A stretch of 64,000 nucleotides of DNA from Alphaproteobacteria bacterium (GCA_028285105.1 JANQQE010000004.1:107923-171922), one strand, 5' to 3'; shown: positions 36,989-46,981, counted from the first letter of the stretch. A program made the numbers and translations. The notes: generated from the letters alone by a model not told the origin.

Positions 36989-38007
36989 CAGCGTCCGCCT
37001 CGACGTCCACCACCACGTCCACTGCGTCGATTTCCACCGCCACGTCGCGGGGTCTCGTCATCGACGCTATCATCACCATCAGCAGCGTCTGTGCCATCGG
37101 TATTTGTTCCATCGTCAGCAGATTCGCCGCCGACATATCCAAGTGCTTCGAGCGCTGATGTATCCTGCGCTTCATCAGTCGTACCGGTATCGGCGGTACC
37201 ACTATCCGATTGAGCATCGCCGGTTCCGTCGCCACCACTACCATCTCCGGAATCATTACCGTTCCCGGAATCACCGTCGGCTTCGTTGCGCTGCTCGGCG
37301 AAGATCGCCTCCAATAGCGGTCGCACTTCTGCCGGAACCATGTTCAAAATACTTTCTTCGCCGACGCCCAATGCCGGCATCAACACGGGCAGAACCTCCA
37401 GCAGTTCTTCCATGCTCATGTCGCGAAACATTGCCGGGTTCAGTTCGTTCACGTTGACAGTTCCCCCGCCAACCGCCGACAGTTGTTCGTTGATCTCTGC
37501 CGCCCGTTCATCGTCGAGCCCGAAATCCGTCGTCAGATCGAGCGCCCGCGGAAGCGTTCGAAGCGAATGATACGTCTTGATCACGACGGCTTCGTCAAAA
37601 TCGAATTCCTCATCGGCTTCCAAATCGCGATCCGGATCGAACAGAATCTGAAGCGTGACCGCCACCATCGGCGTATCCAGCGGATGCCTCGGTGACGTCG
37701 GGTTCGGATCTTCAGGAAGCGGCTGAGCGAGCAATCGCCAACCGTAATACGGATAGAGATTTCCGAACTCTTCTTCCTGCTCGAGTTCGAACTCCAACAA
37801 GCCCGTGTCCATTTCCGCCAACTTCGATTCGGCTAGAAACACGATCCGGGACATGTGGTTCGTTTGATATGTGCGATCCGTCGCCGACTGAAGCTGCGCC
37901 CCAATGACAGCCATCCCCATCACGAGCAGACCGACCGCCACCACCACTTCCAGCAACAGAAATGCCGGCACCTGACTGCTTGCATTGAAAGGTTCTCGAC
38001 GGATCAT
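36988..38007 (-). CDS. gspI: Type II secretion minor pseudopilin GspI with long disordered basic tail
   Basis: A 339-residue minor pseudopilin; usual GspI is about 120-130 residues. The N-terminal helix VPAFLLLEVVVAVGLLVMGM has Glu at +5, but Ala instead of Gly at the -1 cleavage position. The GspI-like fold covers about residues 1-150 (RIVFLAESKLAEMDTG, YPYYGWRL). After that comes a Leu/Pro-rich helical insert (MSMEELLEVLPVLMPAL), then a Gly/Asp/Ser/Thr-rich segment of about 100 residues, and an Arg/Gly tail (RRGGGNRRSGRGGGRRGGR). Such a tail is unusual for a pseudopilin. The Arg-rich end resembles that of the giant repeat protein in the same operon. Confidence 0.85.
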   Translation of the reverse strand: MIRREPFNASSQVPAFLLLEVVVAVGLLVMGMAVIGAQLQSATDRTYQTNHMSRIVFLAESKLAEMDTGLLEFELEQEEEFGNLYPYYGWRLLAQPLPEDPNPTSPRHPLDTPMVAVTLQILFDPDRDLEADEEFDFDEAVVIKTYHSLRTLPRALDLTTDFGLDDERAAEINEQLSAVGGGTVNVNELNPAMFRDMSMEELLEVLPVLMPALGVGEESILNMVPAEVRPLLEAIFAEQRNEADGDSGNGNDSGDGSGGDGTGDAQSDSGTADTGTTDEAQDTSALEALGYVGGESADDGTNTDGTDAADGDDSVDDETPRRGGGNRRSGRGGGRRGGR

Positions 38008-38789
38008 CTCCGCACACTCGCTTCGCGAATTTCAAGCACGTTGTCTTCGGTCAACTTTTGAGCCTGCAAAAAGTCTTTCCGCAAGACGGGCGGCCAACCG
38101 TGCTCCTTCATCATTTCCAACTCTTCGATGTAGAGCGCCCGTTGCAGCCATGCCAACCCGGTCAACCCATCGAGGATGACTTCCAGCCGGGCAAATTCCG
38201 TTTCGTCATCCAAGTCCTCAAGCGGCACGTCCGCCGGCGCATCAGTCAGCAGAAACGTCGCCCATTCGCTGGTGCCGTCGGTGTCGAACACCAACGGCGG
38301 AAACTCTTCCTCGTACGTCTCGCGGGCTGTCTCTTCGAGATCTTCGAGGCGCTCCTCTTCCAAATCCAGCGCCAATTCATCTTGACCCAGCAGTTGATCG
38401 ATTGTCGGTTTTCCCAACCGCACCTTCGCACACCGAATGTTTCGCAGCAGCGTCTCGTCGCGCGCCCATGCGGCTAGCACCGGTCGAAACTGCTCCGGAA
38501 ACTCCAAAGGCCGATCTTCAACCTCGACGACGGGTTGCCTTTGACTGCCCTGCTCATCGAGTTCATCTTCACGCGGGAAGCGGATGCGATAACGCAAACC
38601 GTCGATCATCGCATTGGCCCGCGTCAGTTGAATCAGCGCCCGCATCTGCCGACCCGATTCGGGCATTTGCGCGCGAAAGAAATCGCCCATAAAACTCGGC
38701 AGCACCATGGCCATCACGATTGCCAGCAACCCTGTCACCAACAGAATCTCAAGCAGCGAAAACCCGCGATGTGTATGACTGCTCTTCAT
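38004..38789 (-). CDS. gspH: Type II secretion pseudopilin GspH
   Basis: A minor pseudopilin of 261 residues if started at the ATG at 38789; the frame is open to 38879 (291 residues), but that would give a 37-residue leader. The prepilin site is HRGFSLLEILLV. The remainder has QMRALIQLTRANAMIDGLRY, typical of GspH, followed by an acidic helical region (LALDLEEERLEDLEETARE) that makes it longer than usual (about 150-200). It overlaps gspI by 4 nt. No Shine-Dalgarno sequence is evident before either start. Confidence 0.85.
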   Translation of the reverse strand: MKSSHTHRGFSLLEILLVTGLLAIVMAMVLPSFMGDFFRAQMPESGRQMRALIQLTRANAMIDGLRYRIRFPREDELDEQGSQRQPVVEVEDRPLEFPEQFRPVLAAWARDETLLRNIRCAKVRLGKPTIDQLLGQDELALDLEEERLEDLEETARETYEEEFPPLVFDTDGTSEWATFLLTDAPADVPLEDLDDETEFARLEVILDGLTGLAWLQRALYIEELEMMKEHGWPPVLRKDFLQAQKLTEDNVLEIREASVRR

Positions 38790-38912
38790 GGCGTCAAAAC
38801 TGACAGCCCGAAGCCCGAGACGGCTGACGTTTGGGTCAATCGTCTCGAACTTCGGCGCTGCGACTGGTGCAAGTTTCATTTCGATGAGAGTCGCGAACCC
38901 GAATCGATCGGA

Positions 38913-39371
38913 TTATTTGTCCTTCCAATTCTTGATGTCGTCGTCCGTGCCCTCTTTGCGATCAGGCCCCTTGCTCGACAGGTCGAACCCGTCTTCATTG
39001 AACTTACCTGGCACTTCGTAGATGTACTCTTCTTTCCACGGATCGCGCAGATCCTCCGGTTCCATATCGAGGTAAGGTCCCTTCCAGATTTTGTCCTCTT
39101 CATCGAGGTCGCTCGGAATGCGAAAGAGAGACTCAAGGTCTTCAGGATAATTCCCAACATCGAACTTGAACTTCTTAATCTGCTTGGAAATGTCCCCGCT
39201 TCGACCCACGGCGGCTTTTGCAAGGTCAATTTTTGCCTGCGTACCAGCTGTCATCAGGTTCGGCACCACGAACGCTGCCAGCAGCGCAAGAATGCCAACC
39301 ACAATGAGGATTTCGAGAAGTGAAAACCCGCGTCGAATCTGTTTTTCGTTTCGTTGCACTCGCCCAATCAT
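38913..39371 (-). CDS. gspG: Type II secretion major pseudopilin GspG
   Basis: Main subunit of the secretion pseudopilus, 152 residues, the normal size. The start at 39371 has AAAGGA eight bases upstream; a longer open frame to 39494 runs into gspF and is not credible. The cleavage site is RRGFSLLEILIVVG, followed by the helix LALLAAFVVPNLM. Residues about 60-150 show the GspG core KFDVGNYPEDLESLF, KGPYLDMEPEDLRDPWKEEY and a C-terminal SSKGPDRKEGTDDD calcium-site segment. Confidence 0.95.
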   Translation of the reverse strand: MIGRVQRNEKQIRRGFSLLEILIVVGILALLAAFVVPNLMTAGTQAKIDLAKAAVGRSGDISKQIKKFKFDVGNYPEDLESLFRIPSDLDEEDKIWKGPYLDMEPEDLRDPWKEEYIYEVPGKFNEDGFDLSSKGPDRKEGTDDDIKNWKDK

Positions 39372-39433
39372 CGTTCCAATCCTTTTGCTAGATGGATCCA
39401 AAATACCTCTTAGTTTTTCGCATCTCGCGGCAA

Positions 39434-40639
39434 CTACATCCCACCGCCTTGCGACATCGTCAAAATCGGTAGCAGCAGCGCCAGCGCGATACACAACACC
39501 AACACGGCCATCACCAATAGCAGAATCGGTTCCAACAACCGAACCGCCACGTCAATCGTTCGACCCGTGCGCGCTTCGTTCGTATCCGCAATCTGCACCA
39601 GCACGTTGTCGAGGTTGTTGCTCTCCTCGGCGACGGACATCATGTCGATCACGTCTTCCGGAAACAGCCCGCTCTTACCCAGCGGCGTCGAAAGCGACTC
39701 TCCTTTTTGTACACTTGTTGCGGCTTCGCCGATGCGTTCCGACAGAATCCGATTTCCGGTTGAATCCTTCGCAATCTCCAAAGCCTCCAAAATGGGCACG
39801 CCATTGCCCAACAGCGTCCCCAGAATCCTGCAAAACCGGCAGACCGCCACCATCGTTATGATCTTGCCAAGCATCGGACCTTTCAGCTTGAGTCGATCCC
39901 ACGCGATTTTGCCGTTCTCAGTCTTCAAATACGCATAAATCGCAACGCCAATCGCTGCAATTGCGATCAGCATCACGTGGTACCACCCGAGCAGAATGTC
40001 GGTCACACCGAATACGATGTGACTCAAAACGTTGAACGATTCCTCCCGCAGGTGTTTACGCAGTTCCGGGACGACAAAGATCATCAGAAACATCACGATC
40101 GTCGTGCCCGCCGTCAGCAGCACGAACGGATAAATCATCGATCCGATCAGTTTGTTGCGCAGCTCATCCTGACGCTCCGCAAATATCGCGATACGTGATA
40201 GCACATCCTCCAAGAATCCACCGCTCTCGCCCGCCCTAATCATCGTGACATGCAGATCGGCGAATGCGTTGGGATGCTTCGACATCGCGTCAGCCAACGT
40301 TTCACCCGTTGCCACATCCTCCCGCACGTCACGAAGAACTTCGGAAAGCACCTGGCTGGTATTTTGCCTGCCCAACACTTCCAAACTACGAAGCAGCGGA
40401 ACACCCGCACGAAGCAGGTCAGCCAGCTGCGTGTAAAACGACGTCTGATGTTTCAGCTTGACCTTCTTCTTACGGCCCGAAATCGCCGAAGCCGCCGCAC
40501 CACCGCCTTCTTCCACCGACACCGGAAACAGCGACTGCTCATCCAACAGGCGCAGGGCAGCCGGCTGGTTGTCGGCTTGCAACGCACCAGTCACAGCCTG
40601 CCCGTCAGACGCAATGGCCTTGTAACGAAAAGTCGGCAT
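39434..40639 (-). CDS. gspF: Type II secretion inner-membrane platform protein GspF
   Basis: Polytopic platform protein that the GspE ATPase is thought to rotate or move to add pseudopilins. The product has 401 residues, normal length. The N-terminus MPTFRYKAIASDGQAVTGAL and two T2SSF domains (about 70-190 and 275-395) are present, with conserved SFYTQLADLLRAGVPLLRSL, GFLEDVLSRIA and CRILGTLLGNGVPILEALE, plus three membrane segments (about 170-190, 220-245, 370-395). It is the first gene of the tightly packed gspF-to-gspL run and is 462 bp away from gspE. Confidence 0.95.
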   Translation of the reverse strand: MPTFRYKAIASDGQAVTGALQADNQPAALRLLDEQSLFPVSVEEGGGAAASAISGRKKKVKLKHQTSFYTQLADLLRAGVPLLRSLEVLGRQNTSQVLSEVLRDVREDVATGETLADAMSKHPNAFADLHVTMIRAGESGGFLEDVLSRIAIFAERQDELRNKLIGSMIYPFVLLTAGTTIVMFLMIFVVPELRKHLREESFNVLSHIVFGVTDILLGWYHVMLIAIAAIGVAIYAYLKTENGKIAWDRLKLKGPMLGKIITMVAVCRFCRILGTLLGNGVPILEALEIAKDSTGNRILSERIGEAATSVQKGESLSTPLGKSGLFPEDVIDMMSVAEESNNLDNVLVQIADTNEARTGRTIDVAVRLLEPILLLVMAVLVLCIALALLLPILTMSQGGGM

Positions 40640-41101
40640 TGTGATTTATCACGGCGGCAGAAAGCGATTCGCACAAACCCAAACGGCGCATGGGTCCAAT
40701 TTGCGCAAAGACGCAGTCCGCCCCAAATCTCCGCGAACACCCAATTTAAGTGCTGCGGACGTGGCGGCCAAGATAGGCGCACGAGAAGTGTACAACTGCT
40801 CGCATGCTCTTGACCGTCCATGGTCCTGTCGAGCACGCTTCGCCATATGAAGCGATCGCGTGTACCTTACTTCGCCGCAAGCACTTACGTCAATCAGATA
40901 ATTGCATGTTCATCCGTGGAATCTGCAATCTCCCGGAATCCTCCCGGTGCATTTTCTACACCAATGTCAACGGCTGATTGCAGTTAATTTGGGTAGAATT
41001 GGATTGATCGTACGGAAAGACTACTTGCGCAGAATGCCCATGCGATCCGAGCTATTCCGGCAATCAGGGCAACCTACTTTAACTTCTTGCGGGGTATGTG
41101 T
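40640..41101. other. 462-bp gap between gspE and gspF
   Basis: Several short open frames lie here, but none has a motif or credible ribosome binding site. The gap is likely to hold the promoter of the gspF block and a 3' untranslated part of gspE. I see no convincing terminator hairpin with a T run. Confidence 0.5.
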
Positions 41102-42772
41102 TTAGACTTTGGATACGCGGAGTACTTCGCTGATGGAGGTTTTGCCTTCGCGCACCTTGTCCCAGCCGTCCTCACGCATGGCTCGGAAGCCACCGTCCCG
41201 TGCGACCTTCAGCAACTCGCCTGCCGTTCCGCGCTGAATGATGACTTCGCGGATTTCGTCCGTCATGCGCAGGAATTCATAAATACCCACCCGTCCGGCG
41301 AATCCGGTTTCGCGACAGTCCCGACAACCAGCCCCGCGCATGATCTTTCCACTCGATGGCAATTCAAAATCGTTTGGCACTTCTGATGGTTCCGGCGTGT
41401 ACTCCTCAGCACACTTCGAGCAGATGCGCCGCACCAGTCGCTGGGCCAACACGCCCTCCACCGAACTACTGACCAAAAATGCCTCAACGCCCATGTCCAA
41501 CAGTCGCGTTGCGGCGCTGGCTGAGTCGTTGGTGTGAAGCGTACTGAACACAAGGTGACCGGTAAGCGATGCGTTGATCGCCACCTCGGCGGTCTCCTTG
41601 TCACGAATTTCGCCGACGAGGATAACGTCGGGGTCGTGTCGCAAGAACGCCCGCAAGCCTGACGCAAACGTCAGACCGATCGCAGGTTTCATTTGCACCT
41701 GGTTGATACCGTCAATGAAATACTCAACCGGATCTTCAACAGTGAGAATTTTGACTGCATCACTCTTAATGCTGTTGAGGGCTGCATACAGCGACGTCGT
41801 CTTACCACTACCCGTCGGACCGGTCACGAGAATGATCCCGTGCGGCATGGTGATGATTTCTTTCCATGCGTTGAAAACTTCGTCACCCATCCCCAAGTCG
41901 CTCATGCTCAGCAGCACCGATTGCTTGTCGAGGATACGCATGACGACACCCTCACCGTGGGCGGCGGGAATGATACTGACACGCAGGTCGATGTCGCGAT
42001 TCTGCGCCCGGATGCGGAAACCACCGTCCTGCGGCAGACGTTTTTCAGCGATATTCAAGTTCGAAAGAATCTTGATGCGACTGATGATCGCGTTCTGAAA
42101 ACGCCGTATTTCAGGGGGAACGTGCGTCGTGTGCAGCACACCGTCGATGCGATAGCGGATGCGCAAATCGTTTTCGAACGGTTCGATGTGAATGTCGCTC
42201 GCCCGATCGCGGATGGCCTCGACGAGAATTTCGTTGACAAGTTTGACGACCGTCGCTTCCTGGGCGGCTTCTAGAATATCGCCCGATTCTTCATCGACAT
42301 CGGAGACGACTTCCACTTCGTCGATCCCGATCATCTCTTCAACGGTTTGTCCACCGACTCCATAGTGTTCGCGAATCACGCGGAGGATGTCGGCTTCGGA
42401 TGCGAGTACTGGTTCGACCTTGCAACCGGTCAGCATACGCAGTTCGTCAAAGGCGTAGAGGTCAAAGGGATTCGATGTCGCCAAGCGGATCGCGCCGTTC
42501 TTGCGATCGATCGGAAACAGGTTGTAGCGGTGAACCGTTCGCGAAGGGACAACCTTTAAGAGTTCGCGATCGACTTTGATTTTGGTGAGGTCAACGAACG
42601 GAATGGAAAGTTGTTCACCGCGCGCCTCGATGACTTCAATCTCAGTAGCGAACCCGAGATCGACAAGTTTCTTTTCAACAGGGACGCTCTCGGTAGCGCC
42701 AGCTTTCTCGGCTTCGGCGCGCTGTTCGTCCGTGATCTTTCCGTGCTTTACGAGAATGGATGCGATTGTCAC
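41102..42772 (-). CDS. gspE: Type II secretion ATPase GspE
   Basis: Cytoplasmic hexameric ATPase that drives pseudopilus assembly. The 556-residue product has an N-terminal MshEN-type domain (residues 1-140), an N2 domain, and a RecA-like C-terminal domain. The Walker A motif is GPTGSGKTTSLYA near residue 317; the Asp box and Walker B are in DPDVILVGEIRDKETAE, and the His box in FSTLHTNDSASA. A four-Cys zinc knob (CSKC ... CRDC) lies near residues 465-500, typical of T2SS and T4P assembly ATPases. The start is GTG 42772 with AGGA about eight bases upstream. It is the most upstream gene of the locus. Confidence 0.95.
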   Translation of the reverse strand: MTIASILVKHGKITDEQRAEAEKAGATESVPVEKKLVDLGFATEIEVIEARGEQLSIPFVDLTKIKVDRELLKVVPSRTVHRYNLFPIDRKNGAIRLATSNPFDLYAFDELRMLTGCKVEPVLASEADILRVIREHYGVGGQTVEEMIGIDEVEVVSDVDEESGDILEAAQEATVVKLVNEILVEAIRDRASDIHIEPFENDLRIRYRIDGVLHTTHVPPEIRRFQNAIISRIKILSNLNIAEKRLPQDGGFRIRAQNRDIDLRVSIIPAAHGEGVVMRILDKQSVLLSMSDLGMGDEVFNAWKEIITMPHGIILVTGPTGSGKTTSLYAALNSIKSDAVKILTVEDPVEYFIDGINQVQMKPAIGLTFASGLRAFLRHDPDVILVGEIRDKETAEVAINASLTGHLVFSTLHTNDSASAATRLLDMGVEAFLVSSSVEGVLAQRLVRRICSKCAEEYTPEPSEVPNDFELPSSGKIMRGAGCRDCRETGFAGRVGIYEFLRMTDEIREVIIQRGTAGELLKVARDGGFRAMREDGWDKVREGKTSISEVLRVSKV

Positions 42773-43131
42773 GCGATGTTCCTGCCTGTGTTGCTATACC
42801 AACCCAACTCGTTGGTTGGCTGAATTTTCTGCTGCCTTGAAACCACTCAATCATCATACGCCAAGATTGGGAAATGACGCCCAAAGCGCACATTGTGCGC
42901 ATCGATTTATACCACGATTTTCGACGTCGGTTTCAGTCGAAGGGCGATTTTGATCCTTTCTTTCAATCGACACAAACTCTTATCGGATAGATACTTACAC
43001 AAACTCCAGTCCGTCTCGACATGGGCGCGGCGATTCCCTAACTTCTTTCCTGCCATTGCATTAGCATAGCGGCTGGCTGCTTTCATGGAGGCGGCGATGC
43101 ATATGCCATTAAATCAACCGGAACCCCAACG
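42773..43131. other. Divergent intergenic region between gspE and the threonine aldolase gene
   Basis: This 359-bp region should hold the promoters for the minus-strand secretion locus and the plus-strand aldolase gene. There is an imperfect inverted repeat (CCAAC ... GTTGG) near 42800-42822, but no strong sigma70 pair that I would defend. Confidence 0.45.
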
Positions 43132-44184
43132 ATGCCCAACCAACCCGAATCCGATGGTCCAATCATCGATTTACGCAGCGACACCGTAACCCAACCGACC
43201 GATGCAATGCGTGAAGCGATGATGAGCGCGCCCTTGGGCGACGATATTTTTAGCGACGACCCGACGGTCAACGCTCTTCAGGATCGGGTTGCCGACTTGT
43301 TCGGCATGGAAGCCGCACTCTTCGTCCCATCCGGCACAATGGCCAACCAGATCGCCATCCGCAGCCACACCGAACCAGGCGATGAAATCATCTGCCACCA
43401 CCTGAGCCACATTTACCTTTACGAAGCTGGCGCCCCCGCGGCCATTAGCGGATGTTCGATGCGACTGCTCGACGGCGACCGCGGTATGTTCACATCCGAC
43501 GACGTTCGCGCCGCCCTTCGCCCGGTCGATCAACATTTTCCCATAAGCCGCCTGTGCGTCATCGAAAATACGCAGAACCGCGGCGGTGGTTCCGTCTGGA
43601 GCGAATCGCAAATCGCAGACGTCAGCCGAACCGCCCGCGAACTCGGATTGAAGATGCACCTCGACGGCGCACGAATCATGAACGCCTGCGTCGCTTCAGG
43701 AACAAACGTCAAGGACTACGCCAAGCACTTCGACTCGGCAACGATCTGTTTTTCAAAAGGACTCGGCGCACCAGTAGGGTCAGCCGTCGCCGGAGACATG
43801 ACATTCATCGACCGGGCAAGACGCTTCAGAAAAATGTTCGGCGGGGCCATGCGCCAGTCCGGCATCCTAGCCGCCGCGGCCAACCACGCCCTCGACCACC
43901 ATGTCGATCGCCTCAAGGTAGACCACGAAAACGCAGCAACACTGGCCAGGCGTTTGTCAGAAAACCCAAGAATCAAAGTCGATCCGTGCGAAACCAACAT
44001 CGTGTATTTTGACTTGGAAGAAAACGCCGGAACCGCACCAGAGATGGAAGCGAAGCTGCTAAGAAACAACGTCAGAATGCTGGCCCTTGGCCCCCAGCGC
44101 CTCCGCGCCGTCACGCATCTGCACATTACAAGAGACGACATCGAGCGCGCTGCCGCCATTATTCTCGAATCAATTCCGAAGTAG
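43132..44184 (+). CDS. ltaE: Low-specificity L-threonine aldolase
   Basis: PLP-dependent enzyme that splits L-threonine or allo-threonine to glycine and acetaldehyde. The 350-residue product is normal in length. It begins with the family pattern [19 protein letters not shown], then [22 protein letters not shown] (split for length: [18 protein letters not shown]), the PLP-contact ENTQNRGGG and LHLDGAR-like [12 protein letters not shown], and the Schiff-base lysine K209 in [15 protein letters not shown]. It stands alone on the plus strand and converges on the potassium transporter pair, with 7 bp between stops. Confidence 0.94.
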   Translation: MPNQPESDGPIIDLRSDTVTQPTDAMREAMMSAPLGDDIFSDDPTVNALQDRVADLFGMEAALFVPSGTMANQIAIRSHTEPGDEIICHHLSHIYLYEAGAPAAISGCSMRLLDGDRGMFTSDDVRAALRPVDQHFPISRLCVIENTQNRGGGSVWSESQIADVSRTARELGLKMHLDGARIMNACVASGTNVKDYAKHFDSATICFSKGLGAPVGSAVAGDMTFIDRARRFRKMFGGAMRQSGILAAAANHALDHHVDRLKVDHENAATLARRLSENPRIKVDPCETNIVYFDLEENAGTAPEMEAKLLRNNVRMLALGPQRLRAVTHLHITRDDIERAAAIILESIPK

Positions 44185-44191
44185 ACGAGCG

Positions 44192-44875
44192 TCAGTCCTG
44201 CGGAAGTTTCGACAACGCATCGTTATGGCCGACCACGATGAGTACGTCACCGCTTTCGATTTTTGTGTCGGCAGTGGGAACGATGATGGTTCTCTGGGCG
44301 GTTGTTTCGTCGCCCGCGCTTTTGGTGAAGCGCTCGCGGCGAATGGCGACGAGGTTGACCTCGTGATCGACGCGGAGACGCAATTCCAGCAGCGATTTTC
44401 CGACAAACGCCGAGGGAGCAGCGATGTAGACGAGGCTGTGATCCGATTCGAGTTCGATGTATTGCGACAGATTGGGCAATGCCAACCGGTGGGCCCAACG
44501 CATTGCGGATTCCTGCTCGGCAGAAGCAATTTCGTCGGCGCCCACCTTGCGAAGAATTTTGCCTTGAAGATCGGTCATCGCCCTTGCAATGATTCGCGGA
44601 ACGCCAAGTTCCTTGAGCGTTACGACGGTCAACACCGACGACTCGAACGCTTCACCGATGGTCACGATGGCTGCATCCACCTCGGCGATGCCCTGAGCAA
44701 CGAGCGCGGCGCTGTCCGTCGAATCCATTCGCACCGCGAGTGTCACATCGTCGCGTACCCGATCGACGTATGCCGTTTGTCGATCGATGGCAATGACATC
44801 ATCGCCTGCTTCGGCCAATGCACGCGCAAGATGCTCACCGAATCGCCCCAAGCCAATGACTGCGAATCGTCTCAT
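44192..44875 (-). CDS. ktrA: KtrA/TrkA-type potassium uptake regulatory subunit
   Basis: Cytosolic ring-forming RCK protein that gates the membrane subunit in response to nucleotides. In 227 residues it has an N-terminal Rossmann RCK_N domain (RRFAVIGLGRFGEHLARAL, with the GxGxxG-type loop, and acidic VIAIDR at the end of strand two) and a C-terminal RCK_C domain (KSLLELRLRVDHEVNLVAIR, IESGDVLIVVGH). AGGA lies before the ATG at 44875. It follows the membrane subunit gene by 46 bp on the same strand. Confidence 0.92.
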   Translation of the reverse strand: MRRFAVIGLGRFGEHLARALAEAGDDVIAIDRQTAYVDRVRDDVTLAVRMDSTDSAALVAQGIAEVDAAIVTIGEAFESSVLTVVTLKELGVPRIIARAMTDLQGKILRKVGADEIASAEQESAMRWAHRLALPNLSQYIELESDHSLVYIAAPSAFVGKSLLELRLRVDHEVNLVAIRRERFTKSAGDETTAQRTIIVPTADTKIESGDVLIVVGHNDALSKLPQD

Positions 44876-44921
44876 GTGTTTCCTATCGTCATCGAATTAG
44901 CATCAAACAACAAGGCGTCGA

Positions 44922-46814
44922 TCAACCGATCGTAACGCGTTCTTCCGGATATTCGTAGGGCATTGGGTTGGCTTTGTCGGCGAGGGCAACCATCAGCGTC
45001 AACGGTCCGAGCCTTCCCGCAAACATCCCCAACATGATGATGAACTGCCCTGGTACCGTCAACTTCGCGGTCAATCCGCACGACAATCCCACAGTGCCAC
45101 AAGCTGACACTGATTCGAATAAAATATCGCGAAGCGGCGCAGATTCCGTCAGAGAGAGAGTCAGCACAACGGTCGAAATCAACGTAAACATCAACACGAC
45201 CAGCACGCCCGCGCGTTCGACCAAGTCGCGCGGAATCGTCCGGCCAAACAATTCAATCCGATCGCGCTTCCGCAAGGTCGAAAGCAACCCCAACACGAGA
45301 ATCCCTACTGTCACCGTCTTGACGCCGCCAGCCGTCGATGCCGGAGAACCGCCCACGAACATCAGCATCATCAACAAGAATCGACTACCGGGCGAGAGCG
45401 CCTCCGCATCGATCGCCACCGTATTGAAGCCAGCCGTGCGTGCAGTTACCGATTGAAAAAACGACCCTTTGGCCCGATCGACCCAATCCATGTCCTTCAT
45501 CACACCAACCGTCGGGCGCGATGCATCGGGCCCAAGCGATGCAGCGTTCCATTCGAGCGACTCAAACACGAAAAACATGATCGCCGGAACTACAACCAAA
45601 AACAGCGACGACCAAAGCACGATTTGCGAATGCAACCGCAAACGTGGCGGACGCCGTCGGGCTGGCTTGGCCCATTTGAAAATCGATTCGTTCCCGTCAG
45701 CCAAGCGCGCGGATCGGAATCGCGAAACCCACCGACTCCAAAGATCCTGAAGCACCGGAAACCCCAGGCCACCCAGCACAATCAGCGGCATGATCGAAAC
45801 ATAAACGCCCCACGAATCGCCCATCGAAACGAAGCTGTCGGATTGCAGGGCAAACCCGGCATTGCAAAATGCGCTGACGGCGTGAAACACCGAAAAGAAA
45901 ACTCGATCCCCAACGCCATCGAGTTCGGCAGCGAACATCGGATAGCACAACACCGCGCCGATGCATTCGAGGACAACCGTGGTGATGATGACGAATCGCC
46001 CGACGCTGCGAAGGCTTCCAACCGTTTCTCGGTGAAGGTCGCTTTGGAGCACGAGCGACTGCTTGAGCGAAAGGTTGCGGCCGATCAGCAATCCTAGCAT
46101 CGTCGATGAAATCATGATGCCGAGACCGCCCAGTTGAATCAGCCCCAGGATGATGAACTGCCCGAAACGAGAATAGTCAGCGGCGGTGTCGTAGATTGCG
46201 AGCCCGGTCACGCACGTAGCGCTCGTCGAAGTGAACAGCGACACCACAAGATGGCGGGGAATGTCTTCCGACACTTTCACACGGGCTTTGGGTGTCATCG
46301 CTTTGGGCAGCGCCAGCAGGCAACCACCGGCCAATATGACGGACGCAAACGTCACCACTACCCAGCGAGAGGGGTGTAACTGCCTTTGCGAAAGTTCAAG
46401 GTTCCACCGAACCACGCCAATTAGAATCCGCGCGACCAGCAAGACCTGAATCGTCACAACGTAAACGGTGCCAAGTCGAAGAAGCGGCTGCCCGGTTTGA
46501 CCAAACTCAAAGCTCAGGAGCAAGCCGGCTGCCATCAGGAAAAGCAGGTCCAGACAACGACGTCGCAGTGTTGCACGCCACGAAGATGCCGTCCAAAATG
46601 CGTGAATAATCGAGAATATGTACGCGGCAATCGCGATGAGTTCAACGACTAGCAGCACTGCTTTGGGAACGGGTGGTTCGTCAAACCCGTACTCCAGGCT
46701 CAGCGCGACAGCCGCGGCGAACGCAACCGCCACGAGTATCCAGTGCCCCATTCGCATGACACGGTTGTTGTTGCTCTGAGCCTCCAGCAGAGATGTTGTC
46801 GGCGGATTCGACAT
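44922..46814 (-). CDS. ktrB: KtrB/TrkH-type potassium transporter membrane subunit
   Basis: Potassium-translocating subunit with four repeated M1-P-M2 modules. It has about 630 residues from ATG 46814 (an in-frame ATG at 46889 is possible). Pore-loop signatures include TSTSATCVTGLAIYDTA, VSAFCNAGFALQSDS, VTARTAGFNTVAIDA and SVSACGTVGLSCGLT, each with the Gly that lines the selectivity filter. About 150 residues of extra hydrophobic segments come before the first module, so it is longer than KtrB of Bacillus. It is transcribed together with ktrA and divergent from hmgA. Confidence 0.92.
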   Translation of the reverse strand: MSNPPTTSLLEAQSNNNRVMRMGHWILVAVAFAAAVALSLEYGFDEPPVPKAVLLVVELIAIAAYIFSIIHAFWTASSWRATLRRRCLDLLFLMAAGLLLSFEFGQTGQPLLRLGTVYVVTIQVLLVARILIGVVRWNLELSQRQLHPSRWVVVTFASVILAGGCLLALPKAMTPKARVKVSEDIPRHLVVSLFTSTSATCVTGLAIYDTAADYSRFGQFIILGLIQLGGLGIMISSTMLGLLIGRNLSLKQSLVLQSDLHRETVGSLRSVGRFVIITTVVLECIGAVLCYPMFAAELDGVGDRVFFSVFHAVSAFCNAGFALQSDSFVSMGDSWGVYVSIMPLIVLGGLGFPVLQDLWSRWVSRFRSARLADGNESIFKWAKPARRRPPRLRLHSQIVLWSSLFLVVVPAIMFFVFESLEWNAASLGPDASRPTVGVMKDMDWVDRAKGSFFQSVTARTAGFNTVAIDAEALSPGSRFLLMMLMFVGGSPASTAGGVKTVTVGILVLGLLSTLRKRDRIELFGRTIPRDLVERAGVLVVLMFTLISTVVLTLSLTESAPLRDILFESVSACGTVGLSCGLTAKLTVPGQFIIMLGMFAGRLGPLTLMVALADKANPMPYEYPEERVTIG

Positions 46815-46981
46815 TGGCAGTATCTTCTCGAAGGCGAGCCGATTGGCAAGAATTGTAATCGAAGACGAGAAAAAGAATGCGGCGCCCATCGTCGAATTGA
46901 TTCAAGTTCGATATGATTCGCAAGTGACGCGAGATGTTCGAGTAATTCGTCGCCCACAGGATTGAACAAAAGGAATCTGCC

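Noticed and set aside
17056..42772. Type IV pilus locus instead of type II secretion
   Set aside because: GspK with paired alpha-domain motifs, GspH-I-J order, a single GspL chain and GspG with a calcium-site end fit T2SS; no pilT, pilB-C-D or pilA-like gene is present.
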